Source: Segniliparus rugosus ATCC BAA-974
GTDB lineage: Bacteria; Actinomycetota; Actinomycetes; Mycobacteriales; Mycobacteriaceae
DNA: 64,000 bases
Assembly (NCBI RefSeq): GCF_000185725.2
Contig: NZ_KI391953.1
Location: forward strand, 1,170,750 to 1,234,749
Direction of reading: 5' to 3'
Shown here piece after piece: positions 38,366 to 46,752 of this stretch; the stretch's first letter is position 1, and every line of letters starts with the position of its first letter. The notes under the pieces are model-generated. The model made no database searches. It had not been told where the DNA came from and saw only the letters and a program-made list of their open reading frames with translations. A program made the position numbers and the translations under genes.

Positions 38366-39514
38366 ATGACAGCTGCGACGAACGAGCCCGAGCAACACGT
38401 CGAGGTGACGCTCCGTCCGGACGGCCACGTCCATTTGACGCTGCGCAAGCTCTCGGACTGGACGTGGCGATTGCTCGTGCTGCTCTTGGGCCTTGTGGTC
38501 CTCGGCAAGCTCTTCATCCTCCTCGAGGTGGTCGTCGTCCCGATCGCCCTCGCGCTCCTGCTCGCCGCGCTCATGTCCCCGCTGGTGGGTTGGCTCGCCG
38601 CGCGTCGAGTGCCGAGATCCCTCGCGGTCGGCTTGGTGCTGATTTTGGGGCTCGGCCTGCTCGTCGGCCTCTTCACCTTCATCGTCCAGCAGGCGATCAA
38701 CGGCTGGCCGACATTGCAGGGCCAGGTCTTCCAAAGCTTCGAGCAGTTGCGCATTTGGGCGGAACGCGCCGGACTGCACTTCTCCGCCGAGAAGTTGGAG
38801 TCGCTGCGCAACACGACGGTCAATTTCGCGGAGCAGCACCGCGCCGACATCGCCGGCGGCGTGTTCTCCACAGCCTCGGCGCTGGTCGAAGGCGTGACAG
38901 GATTCTTCCTGACCCTGTTCACGTTGATTTTCTTCCTCAGCGACGGCCAGGAGATTTGGTATTACCTCACCAAATTGGTGCCTGAGCCCGCGCGGGATCG
39001 GGTCCGTGCCGCTGGCGGCGCGGGGTACCGGACGCTGACCGGCTATGTCAAAGGGACGGCGCTGGTGGCGGCGGCCGACGCCATCGGCATCGGCATCGGG
39101 CTCGCCGCGCTGCGGGTGCCGCTGGCGCTGCCGCTCGCCTCGCTGGTCTTCCTCGGGGCGTTCATCCCCGTGGTCGGCTCGCTCGTCGCGGGCCTGGTGG
39201 CGGTGCTGGTCGCATTGGTGACCCAGGGGCCGGTCGTCGCGCTGCTCACCATCGCGCTGCTCGTTGGCGTCATGCAGCTCGAAAGCCATGTGCTGCAGCC
39301 GCTGGTCCTGGGCCGGGCGGTGAAAGTGCACCCGCTGGCAGTGATCCTCGCCATTGCGACGGGCGTGGTGCTCGCGGGCATCGTCGGGGCCCTGTTGGCT
39401 GTGCCGCTGGTCGCGGTGCTCAACACTTTCATCGGGCGGTTGGTCCGTGGCGAGGACCCGTTCCCCGAGGAGGAGCCGGAAGCCGAGGAGGAGCCGGTCA
39501 ACACGGCTGGGTAG
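38366..39514 (+). CDS. AI-2E-family (PF01594) membrane transporter
   Basis: ATG 38366 has GAGGAG nine bases upstream; the 382-residue product is the usual family length. It shows seven or eight membrane spans, with IALALLLAALMSPLVGWLA near residue 62, a soluble helical stretch at about residues 115-165 (FSAEKLESLRNTTVNFAEQH) and the family signature LGAFIPVVGSLVAGLVAVLV near residue 265, then VMQLESHVLQPLVLGRAVKV near residue 308. The tail is acidic (EEEPEAEEEPVNTAG). Family members export autoinducer-2 or act as Na+/H+ antiporters, so the name does not fix the substrate. It is divergent from the UPF0104 gene. Confidence 0.9.
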   Translation: MTAATNEPEQHVEVTLRPDGHVHLTLRKLSDWTWRLLVLLLGLVVLGKLFILLEVVVVPIALALLLAALMSPLVGWLAARRVPRSLAVGLVLILGLGLLVGLFTFIVQQAINGWPTLQGQVFQSFEQLRIWAERAGLHFSAEKLESLRNTTVNFAEQHRADIAGGVFSTASALVEGVTGFFLTLFTLIFFLSDGQEIWYYLTKLVPEPARDRVRAAGGAGYRTLTGYVKGTALVAAADAIGIGIGLAALRVPLALPLASLVFLGAFIPVVGSLVAGLVAVLVALVTQGPVVALLTIALLVGVMQLESHVLQPLVLGRAVKVHPLAVILAIATGVVLAGIVGALLAVPLVAVLNTFIGRLVRGEDPFPEEEPEAEEEPVNTAG

Positions 39515-39527
39515 CTAGACTGAGGCC

Positions 39528-40715
39528 ATGGACACCATCAGCCCGGAGTCCGATCGCGCCGCGACGGGTCTCAGCCTGTCAGGCTATACGGTCGGGGTGA
39601 CGGCTGCGCGTCGGGCGGATGAGCTCACTGCGCTTTTAACCCGGCGCGGCGGCGCTGTTCTGCACGCTCCGGCGATTGTGATCATTCCATTGGCCGACGA
39701 CGCCGAGCTGGAACGGATGAGCAGGGAAATCATCGCCGATCCGCCCGACGTGGTCGTGGCGACGACCGGCATCGGTTTCCGGGGATGGCTGGAAGCCGCC
39801 GAGGGCTGGGGGGTCGCCGAGGAGTTGCGCACCGCGTTGCAGAACTCCCGGCTGGTGGCGCGGGGTCCGAAGGCCACGGGCGCGATCCGCGCGGCAGGGC
39901 TGCGCGAAGTCTGGTCGCCGTGCTCGGAGTCGTCGAGCGAAGTGCTCGAACGGCTGCTCGCGGAAGGCGTCGAAGGGCTCAGGGTCGCCGTGCAGCTGCA
40001 CGGGGCGACGACCGAGTTCGAACCGTTGCCCGATTTCAGCGAGGCGTTGCGGCACGCGGGCGCGCAGGTGCTTCCGGTTCCGGTCTACCGTTGGGAGCCG
40101 CCGAGCGACCAGTCGGCGATGGACACGCTCATCGCCGCCGTCGCGAACGGCACGGTCGACGGGGTGAGCTTCACGAGCGCTCCCGCCGTGGCTTCGATGT
40201 TGGGCAGGGCGAAAGAGACGAATATGCTCGACCAGCTGCTCAGCGGTTTCCGCTCGCATGTGGCCGCGCTGTGCGTCGGCCCGGTGACAGCGGCCCCGTT
40301 GGAGGCGCTCGGCGTGCCGACCACGGCCCCGTCCCGGTCCCGGCTGGGGGCGTTGGCGCGCCACATCGAAGAGGAGCTGCCGAGACGGGCGAAGGTTTTC
40401 CCCGCGCACGGCCACAAGATCGCGGTGCTCGCCCGATCTGTGGTGGTGGACGGCGAGGTGCGCCATCTCGCCCCGTCGATGTTGACGTTGATGCGGGAGC
40501 TGGCCCGTCAGCCGGGCCGTGTGGTCACTCGCGAGACGCTGCTCGCGAGCCTGCCGGGGCATAGCGCGGACGCGCACGCGGTGGAGGCCGCGATCGGCAG
40601 GCTGCGGACCGGCCTGGGGGACCCGAAGATCGTGCAGACCGTGGTGAAGCGCGGGTATCGCCTGGCGGTGGACTTGGGCGTCGACGACGAGGAAGACGGC
40701 GGCGACAAGTACTAG
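39528..40715 (+). CDS. Uroporphyrinogen-III synthase-like domain fused to a winged-helix DNA-binding domain
   Basis: The 395-residue protein has a HemD-like N-terminal part: YTVGVTAARRADELTALLTR near residue 19, VVVATTGIGFRGWLEAAE near residue 75 and VSFTSAPAVASMLGRA near residue 215, a form of the HemD two-lobed fold. From about residue 285 there is an OmpR/PhoB-type winged helix, with APSMLTLMRELARQPGRVVT and HAVEAAIGRLRTGLGDPKIV ending VKRGYRLAV. M. tuberculosis Rv0260c has this layout and stands next to the CbiX gene Rv0259c; here CbiX is at 44708, about 4 kb away. The catalytic competence of the HemD part is uncertain. A nitrite-response or tetrapyrrole-linked regulator is likely. Confidence 0.9.
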   Translation: MDTISPESDRAATGLSLSGYTVGVTAARRADELTALLTRRGGAVLHAPAIVIIPLADDAELERMSREIIADPPDVVVATTGIGFRGWLEAAEGWGVAEELRTALQNSRLVARGPKATGAIRAAGLREVWSPCSESSSEVLERLLAEGVEGLRVAVQLHGATTEFEPLPDFSEALRHAGAQVLPVPVYRWEPPSDQSAMDTLIAAVANGTVDGVSFTSAPAVASMLGRAKETNMLDQLLSGFRSHVAALCVGPVTAAPLEALGVPTTAPSRSRLGALARHIEEELPRRAKVFPAHGHKIAVLARSVVVDGEVRHLAPSMLTLMRELARQPGRVVTRETLLASLPGHSADAHAVEAAIGRLRTGLGDPKIVQTVVKRGYRLAVDLGVDDEEDGGDKY

Positions 40716-40808
40716 GTCGCGTTTGCCGCGCTCTGGTTGCCGCGATGGCCTCGCCGGGGCGTTTTGAATTTTTTCGATCAAAGTCTGGACAGAGCCGCCC
40801 AGCGGTGT

Positions 40809-40828
40809 ATGTGTATTTCTATACATAT
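40809..40828. promoter_or_regulatory. AT-rich imperfect palindrome upstream of the Ddn-like operon
   Basis: ATGTGTAT (40809-40816) and ATACATAT (40821-40828) are complements with one mismatch around TTCT, in a strikingly AT-rich patch (40766-40860) of a GC-rich genome. It resembles a TetR-family operator. The Ddn-like gene starts 136 bases downstream. Confidence 0.4.
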
Positions 40829-40963
40829 GATACTTCTGGTTACAGATACTTAAAATTACGAGGTGGCTCTTCTGCCGCTTCTTCGGCGCAAGCCTGGGAA
40901 ACGGGGTGGAGCCGGTCGGTGCGCCCGTCTGACGGCGCGGCAGCCGACGCGAAGGAGGAAAGA

Positions 40964-41497
40964 ATGTCCGAGGCGGTTTTTCCCGAGGCCATCTGGGGTG
41001 AAGGCAGAGTCAAGACCCGCGCGTGGGTGATGCGGCTCGCGTCCTCGCCCCTCGCCTCGGCCTTGGCGCGATTGTCAGTGCCGGTGGACCGTTTCGTGCT
41101 GGCCCGCACGAAAGGCCGATACACCGTGCTGGGCCCGATCGGCATGCCCCTGCTGGTGCTGACCACAACCGGGCGAAAGACGGGGCAGCCTCGCCAGCAG
41201 CCGCTCACGTATGTCCGGGACGGCGGCCGCCTCGTGGTGGTCGGCACCAACTTCGGCCAGGGCCATCACCCGGCCTGGACGTCGAACTTGCTGGCTGATC
41301 CCCGCGCCGAAGTCACGGTCGGCGGCGCGACAGTGCCTGCGGTCGCCACGCTGTTGCGCGGGGAGGAGCAACAGCGGTTCCTCCGCGAATTCGCGGAGAT
41401 CGGCCAGAACTACGCCGCGTACGCCGAACGCGCCGGAAGGGATATCCGGGTGTTCGCGCTGGAGCCAGAGACGAGAACCCAGAAGTCAACAAGCTGA
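40964..41497 (+). CDS. Ddn-like (nitroreductase/DUF385 family) deazaflavin-dependent protein
   Basis: ATG 40964 has GGAGG about six bases upstream; the preceding 73 in-frame codons are non-conserved. The 177 residues have the split-barrel pattern of the Ddn family: VPVDRFVLARTKGRYTVLGP near residue 43, LLVLTTTGRKTGQPRQQPLT near residue 66, DGGRLVVVGTNFGQGHHPAW near residue 89 and NLLADPRAEVTVGG near residue 110. These enzymes use F420H2 to reduce quinones or nitroaromatics. It is the first gene of an operon with a PF10118 protein (19-base gap) and a ferredoxin-reductase. Confidence 0.92.
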   Translation: MSEAVFPEAIWGEGRVKTRAWVMRLASSPLASALARLSVPVDRFVLARTKGRYTVLGPIGMPLLVLTTTGRKTGQPRQQPLTYVRDGGRLVVVGTNFGQGHHPAWTSNLLADPRAEVTVGGATVPAVATLLRGEEQQRFLREFAEIGQNYAAYAERAGRDIRVFALEPETRTQKSTS

Positions 41498-41516
41498 TGA
41501 GAGAGGAACAGCGACA

Positions 41517-42410
41517 ATGAGCAACACGCAAAACGTCCCCAACGAGATCGGGCGGGTCGCAGTGCATTCGCGCGATGTGCGTTTCGACTGTCGGGAGACG
41601 CCGGTGCATTGGCTGGCCAAGGAGCCCTACGCGTCGCATTGGGCTTCCTCGGTGCATTTCATTTTCCCCATGGGCGAGTCGCTGATGGCCGAAACGGTCC
41701 GACGGGCCGCCGAGCACATCACAGATCCCGAGCTGTACGAGACCGCGCTCGGCTTCGCCGCGCAGGAGTCGGCGCACGCGAAGGCGCACGACTCGGCGTT
41801 GCGGCAGTTCTTCATCCGAGGCGGCATCGACCCGGAGCCGCTCGTCAAGCAGGCGGCCTTCGCGGCCGCCACCGGGATGAAAATCCTCAATTCGGTCAAG
41901 GGCGCGGCCAGCCACCGCCTCTTGGTCCTGAACCTGGCGGTGTTCAGCGGCGTCGAGATGATCGCGACGTCGATGGGGGCGTGGATATTGAGCGCCGACT
42001 TGGAGAAGTTCGGGGCCGATCCGGTCATGGCGGATCTCTTCCGGTGGCATTCGGCGGAAGAGGTGGAGCACCGGAGCGCGGTCTTCGACGTCGCCCGCTA
42101 TTTCGGGCTCGGCTACATCCCGCGCGTGCTGCTCGGGGTGGGGACCGCTTTGGGCATCTACTTTCTGATGGCCAGAGGGACGAAGTTTCTGGTCCACGCG
42201 GATCCCTCGCTGCCCAATCTCGGGTACTTCGGCCTGATCCGCGAGTGGGTCCGAGCGTCCAAGCGCGGCGCGCTCCCGCCGCTGCGGATCCTGTTCACGC
42301 AGCTGAAGGACTACTGCAAGCCGTCGTACTCCCCGGAGGACGTGGGGGACATGGCGCAGGCTGTGGCCTACTTGGCGAAGTCGCCGGCAGTTCGGAGCGC
42401 GACGCTATGA
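41517..42410 (+). CDS. PF10118 protein, operon-linked paralogue
   Basis: The 297-residue protein is a paralogue of the 12187 product: VHSRDVRFDCRETPVHWLAK near residue 18, the metal-type motif FAAQESAHAKAHD near residue 80, LAVFSGVEMIATSMGA near residue 143 and LFRWHSAEEVEHRSAVFDVA near residue 177. Two hydrophobic helices follow (VLLGVGTALGIYFLMA). The E..H / E / EE.EH arrangement suggests a diiron centre, despite the usual label of metal-dependent hydrolase. Its stop overlaps the start of the reductase gene (ATGA at 42407-42410), so the two proteins are made together. A role as an oxygenase fed by that reductase is an inference. Confidence 0.87.
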   Translation: MSNTQNVPNEIGRVAVHSRDVRFDCRETPVHWLAKEPYASHWASSVHFIFPMGESLMAETVRRAAEHITDPELYETALGFAAQESAHAKAHDSALRQFFIRGGIDPEPLVKQAAFAAATGMKILNSVKGAASHRLLVLNLAVFSGVEMIATSMGAWILSADLEKFGADPVMADLFRWHSAEEVEHRSAVFDVARYFGLGYIPRVLLGVGTALGIYFLMARGTKFLVHADPSLPNLGYFGLIREWVRASKRGALPPLRILFTQLKDYCKPSYSPEDVGDMAQAVAYLAKSPAVRSATL

Positions 42411-43549
42411 GCTTAGGCTTCGATCTCAAGGAGGTCCCCGGGGATCTCTACGGCAAACGCCGCCAAGAGCCGGCGCTGTGCCTCATGGCTTTGGCGGCTC
42501 CCTATCTCCCTCGGTTGGCGAAGCTGACGGGCTTGCTCGTGCGCGCCACCGAACTCGAGCCGCGTCCTGTGCTCGAGCAGCGGCTGGTCGTGCGGGAGCG
42601 GGAGCTCATCGCCGTCAACGACGATGTGGTCAGCCTCCTCCTGGAAGCGCCAGACCGCGCCGCGCTTCCCCGGTGGTGGCCAGGCGCGCACATCGCGGTG
42701 CGGCTGCCGTCGGGGCTCGTGCGCCACTACTCCCTGTGCGGCGACCCCGCCGACACGCGCAGCTACCGGATCGCCGTCCGACGAGTTCCTGACGGAGCCG
42801 GGTCCGCCGAAATCCACGAGACGCTCCTTCCAGGAGCCGTGCTCACCGTCCAAGGGCCCCGCAACGCCTTCCCGCTCCTGCCCGCCGCGATGCCGACGGG
42901 CCCGGACGCGCCGATATCGTGGGGGCCAAGGCGGATCCGCTTCGTCGCAGGAGGCATCGGCATCACGCCGATCCTGCCGATGCTCGATTACGCCGAGCGG
43001 AAGGGGATGGACTGGTCGCTGTTCTACAGCGGCCGCAGCCGCGAGTCAATGCCCTTCCTGGGCGAGCTGGAACGTTACGACGGCAGGGTGGTCGTCCGCT
43101 CGGACGACGTGGACGGTGTGCCGGCTCCGTCCGAGATCGTGGGAGACGTCGACGAACGAGACGCCATCTACTGTTGCGGCCCGCCAGCCATGGTGACCGC
43201 GGCGGCGAGCGCCTTGGCCGACCGCCCTGCGGTCGGGTTCCATGTCGAACGCTTCGTCTCGGCCCCGATCGTCGACGGCAAGGCGTTCGAGGTGGAATTG
43301 GCCAGCAGCGGCGAAGTGCTCCACGTCTCCGGCCAGCGCAGCATCCTCGATGTCGTCCGAGAGGCGCGGCCGGACGTCTCCTACGCCTGTCGGCAGGGCT
43401 TCTGCGGAACATGTCGTGTGAAGCTCCTCTCCGGCGACCCCGAGCACCTCGACAACCGGCTGACGTCCGCGCAACGCCAGAACGGGGACATGCTGATTTG
43501 CGTCTCCAGAGCGGCTGGGGAAGGGGACCGGCTCGTGCTCGACCTCTGA
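42407..43549 (+). CDS. Phthalate-dioxygenase-reductase-type oxidoreductase with 2Fe-2S domain
   Basis: The 380-residue protein begins MSLGFDLKEVPGDLYGKRRQ. An FMN/FAD-binding barrel has VRHYSLCGDPADTRSYRIAV near residue 104 (RxYSL), then a NAD-binding domain with RFVAGGIGITPILPMLDYAE near residue 181 and IYCCGPPAMVTAAASALA. The C-terminal plant-type ferredoxin domain has SYACRQGFCGTCRVKLLSG near residue 326, with cluster ligands in the C-x4-C-x2-C pattern, and the fourth Cys in DMLICVSRAA near residue 363. These one-component reductases pass electrons from NAD(P)H to oxygenases. It is translationally coupled to the PF10118 gene, which may be its partner. Confidence 0.92.
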   Translation: MSLGFDLKEVPGDLYGKRRQEPALCLMALAAPYLPRLAKLTGLLVRATELEPRPVLEQRLVVRERELIAVNDDVVSLLLEAPDRAALPRWWPGAHIAVRLPSGLVRHYSLCGDPADTRSYRIAVRRVPDGAGSAEIHETLLPGAVLTVQGPRNAFPLLPAAMPTGPDAPISWGPRRIRFVAGGIGITPILPMLDYAERKGMDWSLFYSGRSRESMPFLGELERYDGRVVVRSDDVDGVPAPSEIVGDVDERDAIYCCGPPAMVTAAASALADRPAVGFHVERFVSAPIVDGKAFEVELASSGEVLHVSGQRSILDVVREARPDVSYACRQGFCGTCRVKLLSGDPEHLDNRLTSAQRQNGDMLICVSRAAGEGDRLVLDL

Positions 43550-43556
43550 ACCGCGC

Positions 43557-43586
43557 CGGGTCGGCCCCGGTACCGGGGCCGACCCG
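43557..43586. terminator. Perfect 30-base palindrome between convergent genes
   Basis: Positions 43557-43571 and 43572-43586 are exact complements centred on GGTACC, with no loop. The palindrome begins eight bases after the reductase stop and ends at the base before the Nudix stop codon, so it can terminate transcripts from both sides. Confidence 0.65.
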
Positions 43587-43991
43587 CTATGCGGGGCCGA
43601 CTCGCTCCAGGATCAACCTTGTCAGCGGAGCCAGCGCGGGAGCGTCGGCTCCGTTCGACGCGATCCAGGCGATTTCCTCGATCTCCGCTTGCGCGCGGGG
43701 CTCGTCGGAGCAGGGAGCCCGGTAGACCTCGGCGACCACGGTGGCTCCGGGCTCGTGCGCCGCGGGAGCTTCGAAACGGCCGAGCCATTGCGCGCGGGAG
43801 GGCTCGATCTGCACGCCCAATTCCTCGCGCAGTTCTCGCACGAGGGCGGCGAGCGGCTCTTCGCCTGGCTCGATCTTGCCACCTGCCTGCATGAACATCG
43901 CGGTGCCGCGTTTGCGCGCGACGAGGAAGCGTCCGTGCGCGTCGGTGATCACGGCGGCGACCACGTGGACTTCGATACGGGCTGACTCCAT
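43587..43991 (-). CDS. Nudix hydrolase, MutT-like
   Basis: The 134-residue protein contains the Nudix box GGKIEPGEEPLAALVRELRE followed by ELG near residues 37-59, matching GX5EX7REUXEEXGU. The flanking strands are VVAAVITDAHGRFLVARKRG and FEAPAAHEPGATVVAEVYRA. Nudix enzymes hydrolyse nucleoside diphosphates linked to another moiety; the length and context suit a MutT-type sanitising enzyme, though substrate choice cannot be predicted. It is divergent from the phosphatase gene with only 30 bases between them. Confidence 0.92.
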   Translation of the reverse strand: MESARIEVHVVAAVITDAHGRFLVARKRGTAMFMQAGGKIEPGEEPLAALVRELREELGVQIEPSRAQWLGRFEAPAAHEPGATVVAEVYRAPCSDEPRAQAEIEEIAWIASNGADAPALAPLTRLILERVGPA

Positions 43992-44021
43992 TCTGTAACC
44001 TTAGCTGCTTACTGTCCCCAC

Positions 44022-44678
44022 GTGACTTCTCTGCATCTGTCCCGGCGCGACTTCGCCGTCTTGCTCGGCGCTGGGGGCGCCGGGCTCGCTCTGGGCGGCC
44101 TTGAGCCGCCTGAAGCTGAAGCCTCGACTCCGGTCGAGGGCAGCATCTGCATGATCATCCGGCACGGCGAGAAGCCGGACAGCTCGGGGAACCCTCCTGG
44201 GATCGACGAGAAGGGCCAGCAGGACCCGCATTCCCTCACGGAGCGTGGCTGGGCCAGGGCGCGGGCCTTGGGGAAATTTTTCGCCGCGCCGAAGGCTGGG
44301 ATCGTGCGACCGGCCCGGGTCTACGCGCCAGGGCAAATTCCCGGGCACGCGGCAGGCCGTCGTCCTCGGCAGACGGCGGTGCAGATCGCGGCGGCGCTCG
44401 GCCTCGGGGTGGATTTGGTCTACAAAGAGGGGGAGGAGAAGAAGCTGGCGAACCAGCTCTCGATCCTCGGGCCGAACCTTCCCTCGCTGGTGGTGTGGGA
44501 GCACAGCGCGATAGCGGAGATCGTCGACCGCCTCGACGGCCCGGTGGCTCCGAAGGCGAAGAGCTGGCCCGACAGCCGCTACGACGTCGTGTTGGTCTGC
44601 CGGGCGAACAAAAGCGGGTGGAAGCTCGCGCAGGTTCCCGAGATGGTGCTGCCTGGGGATCGCTCCTCCGGGCTGTAG
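44022..44678 (+). CDS. Histidine-phosphatase-fold protein with Tat-type signal
   Basis: GTG 44022 gives 218 residues. The N-terminus SRRDFAVLLGAGGAGLALGG has the twin-arginine SRRDF motif and a hydrophobic region, so export by Tat is likely. The phosphoglycerate-mutase-like motif IRHGEKPDS (RHG) lies near residue 47, and TERGWARARALGKFF and LVVWEHSAIAEIVDRL (EH) near residue 160 complete the usual His-Arg-His set. The fold removes phosphate from small molecules or proteins, or may be inactive. The substrate is unknown. It is 29 bases ahead of the CbiX gene. Confidence 0.85.
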   Translation: MTSLHLSRRDFAVLLGAGGAGLALGGLEPPEAEASTPVEGSICMIIRHGEKPDSSGNPPGIDEKGQQDPHSLTERGWARARALGKFFAAPKAGIVRPARVYAPGQIPGHAAGRRPRQTAVQIAAALGLGVDLVYKEGEEKKLANQLSILGPNLPSLVVWEHSAIAEIVDRLDGPVAPKAKSWPDSRYDVVLVCRANKSGWKLAQVPEMVLPGDRSSGL

Positions 44679-44707
44679 CCCTGCCGCGCGGCAGGTAGTT
44701 TGATGGC

Positions 44708-45388
44708 ATGCCGCCCGCCCTGCTGATCGTCGCGCACGGCACGCGCCGCGCGGAGGGGGTGGCGATGCTCCAGGCGTTGCGGGCCGAGGCGGCGCGGCGG
44801 TTGCCGGGGACGGAAGTCCGGCTCGCTTTCGTGGACGTGCTCGGCCCCACGCCGGAGGAGGCGCTGCGCGAGCTGCCCGGCCGGGTGGTCATCGTCCCCG
44901 CGTTCCTGGCGAGCGGCTACCACGTCCGGACCGATCTGCCCAGACAAGTGCGGCGCAGCGGCCGCGAGGGCGTGGTGATCGCTCCGGCGCTCGGTCCGGA
45001 CCCTGCGCTCGCGGCGGTGCTGGCCGAGCGGTTGCGGGAACTCGGCTGGGACGGTTCTGGGCAGGCCGTGCTGGCTGTGGTCGGCACGAACGACCCAGCC
45101 GCGCAGGCCGAGAACCGGACGACGCTGCGCCAGCTCGAAGCCGCGCTCGGGACGGAGGCGAGGCTCGGGACCATCGCCCAGGGCGACCCTCGGATCGACA
45201 CGGTGGTCCGGGATCTTCAGGGGCCGGTGTTCATCGCGCAGTATCTGCTGGCGGACGGGCTCTTCTCCCGCAAGCTCGCCGAACTCGCCGAAGGGGCGCG
45301 GGGGATCACGGCCCCCTTTGGAACGCATCCGCAGGTCGCGGAGCTGATCGCGGATAGGTACTTGAGGGTTGCCGATACGGTAGAGTGA
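44708..45388 (+). CDS. Sirohydrochlorin chelatase-like protein (CbiX/SirB family)
   Basis: The 226-residue protein begins MPPALLIVAHGTRRAEGVAM; the His in VAHGTR is the metal-binding His of CbiX-type chelatases. VIVPAFLASGYHVRTDLPRQ near residue 61 carries the second conserved His, and the C-terminal half repeats a related fold with FIAQYLLADGLFSRKLAELA near residue 176 and APFGTHPQVAELI. These enzymes insert Co2+ or Fe2+ into sirohydrochlorin for B12 or siroheme. M. tuberculosis Rv0259c is the likely counterpart. Its stop overlaps the start region of the secreted-protein gene. Confidence 0.92.
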   Translation: MPPALLIVAHGTRRAEGVAMLQALRAEAARRLPGTEVRLAFVDVLGPTPEEALRELPGRVVIVPAFLASGYHVRTDLPRQVRRSGREGVVIAPALGPDPALAAVLAERLRELGWDGSGQAVLAVVGTNDPAAQAENRTTLRQLEAALGTEARLGTIAQGDPRIDTVVRDLQGPVFIAQYLLADGLFSRKLAELAEGARGITAPFGTHPQVAELIADRYLRVADTVE

Positions 45389-45411
45389 TGAAATCTGCGA
45401 AAGGGGAATCC

Positions 45412-46047
45412 ATGATCGGAACACCACGGCGGGCCTCGGGCCTGTTGGCGGCGACGTTGCTGGCCGTCGGCCTGGCGAGCCCCGCCTCGGCGGACGACAG
45501 CCTCGCGGGCAAGTCCAGCGCCGAGCTGGTCGCGTTGCTGCCGGACGACGCGGCTCCCGCCGAGTGGCACGCCGAGAAAGTGGATTTGGGCGGGAAAGCG
45601 GCAAGCGCCAAGGGCGAGTCCTGCGACGACGTCCTCGGGGACGCGGGGGACCGGCTGCGGGGCATGGCCTCGCTCCTCGCGAAGCCGACCAACGACAGCT
45701 TTGATTTCGGGTTCATCGTGGCGTACGCGAAAGAATCGGGCGGCTACGACGCGGTGCGGGAGTTCCGTTCTTGGGCTTCGCGCTGCCAGGACGAGAAGAC
45801 CAGATTCTCCTCGGGGTTCGAGTCGCTTTCGTTGACCGATGGCCCGGACACCGCCGAGAACCCGTCCGCGACGGCGGCGTTCGTTGCCGACGACCTCGAC
45901 GGCCAGCGCGCTTTCGGCTTCGTGACCTTCGCCCGTGTCCGGGGCCTCGCTGTGATGGTGGTTTCGACCGACGAGGACCGCGAGACGGCCCGGAACGTGC
46001 TCGACCACGCCGTCGAAGCCGTGCTCGCGAGGCTCCGCGCCGCCTGA
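45412..46047 (+). CDS. Secreted protein of unknown function
   Basis: ATG 45412 is preceded by AAAGGGG, five bases upstream, and begins a signal peptide MIGTPRRASGLLAATLLAVG with the cleavage-like ASPASADD. A longer frame overlaps the CbiX stop at 45385-45388. The 211-residue product has a Ser/Ala-rich start, two Cys (GESCDDVLG and WASRCQDEK) that may bridge, and AFVADDLDGQRAFGFVTFAR. It is loosely like small extracellular sensor-like domains of mycobacteria, but I do not recognise the family with confidence. It is adjacent to CbiX and may be co-transcribed. Confidence 0.72.
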   Translation: MIGTPRRASGLLAATLLAVGLASPASADDSLAGKSSAELVALLPDDAAPAEWHAEKVDLGGKAASAKGESCDDVLGDAGDRLRGMASLLAKPTNDSFDFGFIVAYAKESGGYDAVREFRSWASRCQDEKTRFSSGFESLSLTDGPDTAENPSATAAFVADDLDGQRAFGFVTFARVRGLAVMVVSTDEDRETARNVLDHAVEAVLARLRAA

Positions 46048-46086
46048 GCGGGGGAGCCCCGCGAGGAGGCCGGCCGTCCGCTGGCG

Positions 46087-46659
46087 TTACTTGAGCCCGT
46101 CGCGCAACGCGAACTTCAGCACCGGGCGGGCGAGGAAGCCGGTCCAGCGCAGAGGCAGGAAGCCGACCCATTTCGGGGTGATGGCGATGGTCCAGGCGAC
46201 CGTCGTCCCCTTGTCGCCGGGGCGCAGCAAGTAGCGCTGTCCGAACGATTTGATCAGCAGGGGGGCCGACACGCCGACCCCGATGGTGGTGAGCTCGCGA
46301 GCCTGCTCGCTGCGCGCGACTCGTTCCGACCACGCGGCGAAGGCTCCCCGATAGACCGCTTCCTCGCCCTTCCACGTCGGGCCGGTGACGATGAGCGGGA
46401 GCCGAAGGTGCTCGCGCTCGGTCAGCGCCGCCCAGACCTGCTCCGGCTTGATCGGCACGGTGACTTCGGCGGTCGCCGCCCACGTCGCCTTCTCGTCGAG
46501 GTACGCCCCTGGGTCGCCCTCCACCGGGTCGACGCGGAACCGGCGCGGGCCGCGCTCCCCATGCGCCAAGGCGAACAGCACGGCGAGCGCGCCGAGGCCC
46601 GCGAGCGCGGCGGCGACCACGACCCCGACGGCGATCCACAACCAGGTTTCGGTAGTCAT
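46087..46659 (-). CDS. Membrane-anchored SRPBCC family protein
   Basis: ATG 46659 (MTTETWLWIAVGVVVAAALA) is chosen for its GAGGAG box and because it begins a single membrane span of about 25 residues. The 190-residue product then has the helix-grip domain: WAATAEVTVPIKPEQVWAAL near residue 62, TGPTWKGEEAVYRGAFAAWS and WTIAITPKWVGFLPLRWTGF near residue 158. The LPLRWTGFL end matches the SRPBCC protein at 20789. It probably binds a hydrophobic ligand at the membrane surface. It ends 39 bases from the convergent secreted-protein gene. Ligand unknown. Confidence 0.8.
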   Translation of the reverse strand: MTTETWLWIAVGVVVAAALAGLGALAVLFALAHGERGPRRFRVDPVEGDPGAYLDEKATWAATAEVTVPIKPEQVWAALTEREHLRLPLIVTGPTWKGEEAVYRGAFAAWSERVARSEQARELTTIGVGVSAPLLIKSFGQRYLLRPGDKGTTVAWTIAITPKWVGFLPLRWTGFLARPVLKFALRDGLK

Positions 46660-46752
46660 ATTGCTCCTCTTCACAGTTTGGCTCGATAAGTTACTGTGGG
46701 GTAGCTTACATGACCGGCCTTCAGGTCTGCCATGAAGGTGATCTTCGCCGCC

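Noticed and set aside
38366-39514. Naming the transporter as an autoinducer-2 exporter
   Set aside because: The PF01594 family includes antiporters and exporters of other solutes; nothing here links it to quorum sensing.
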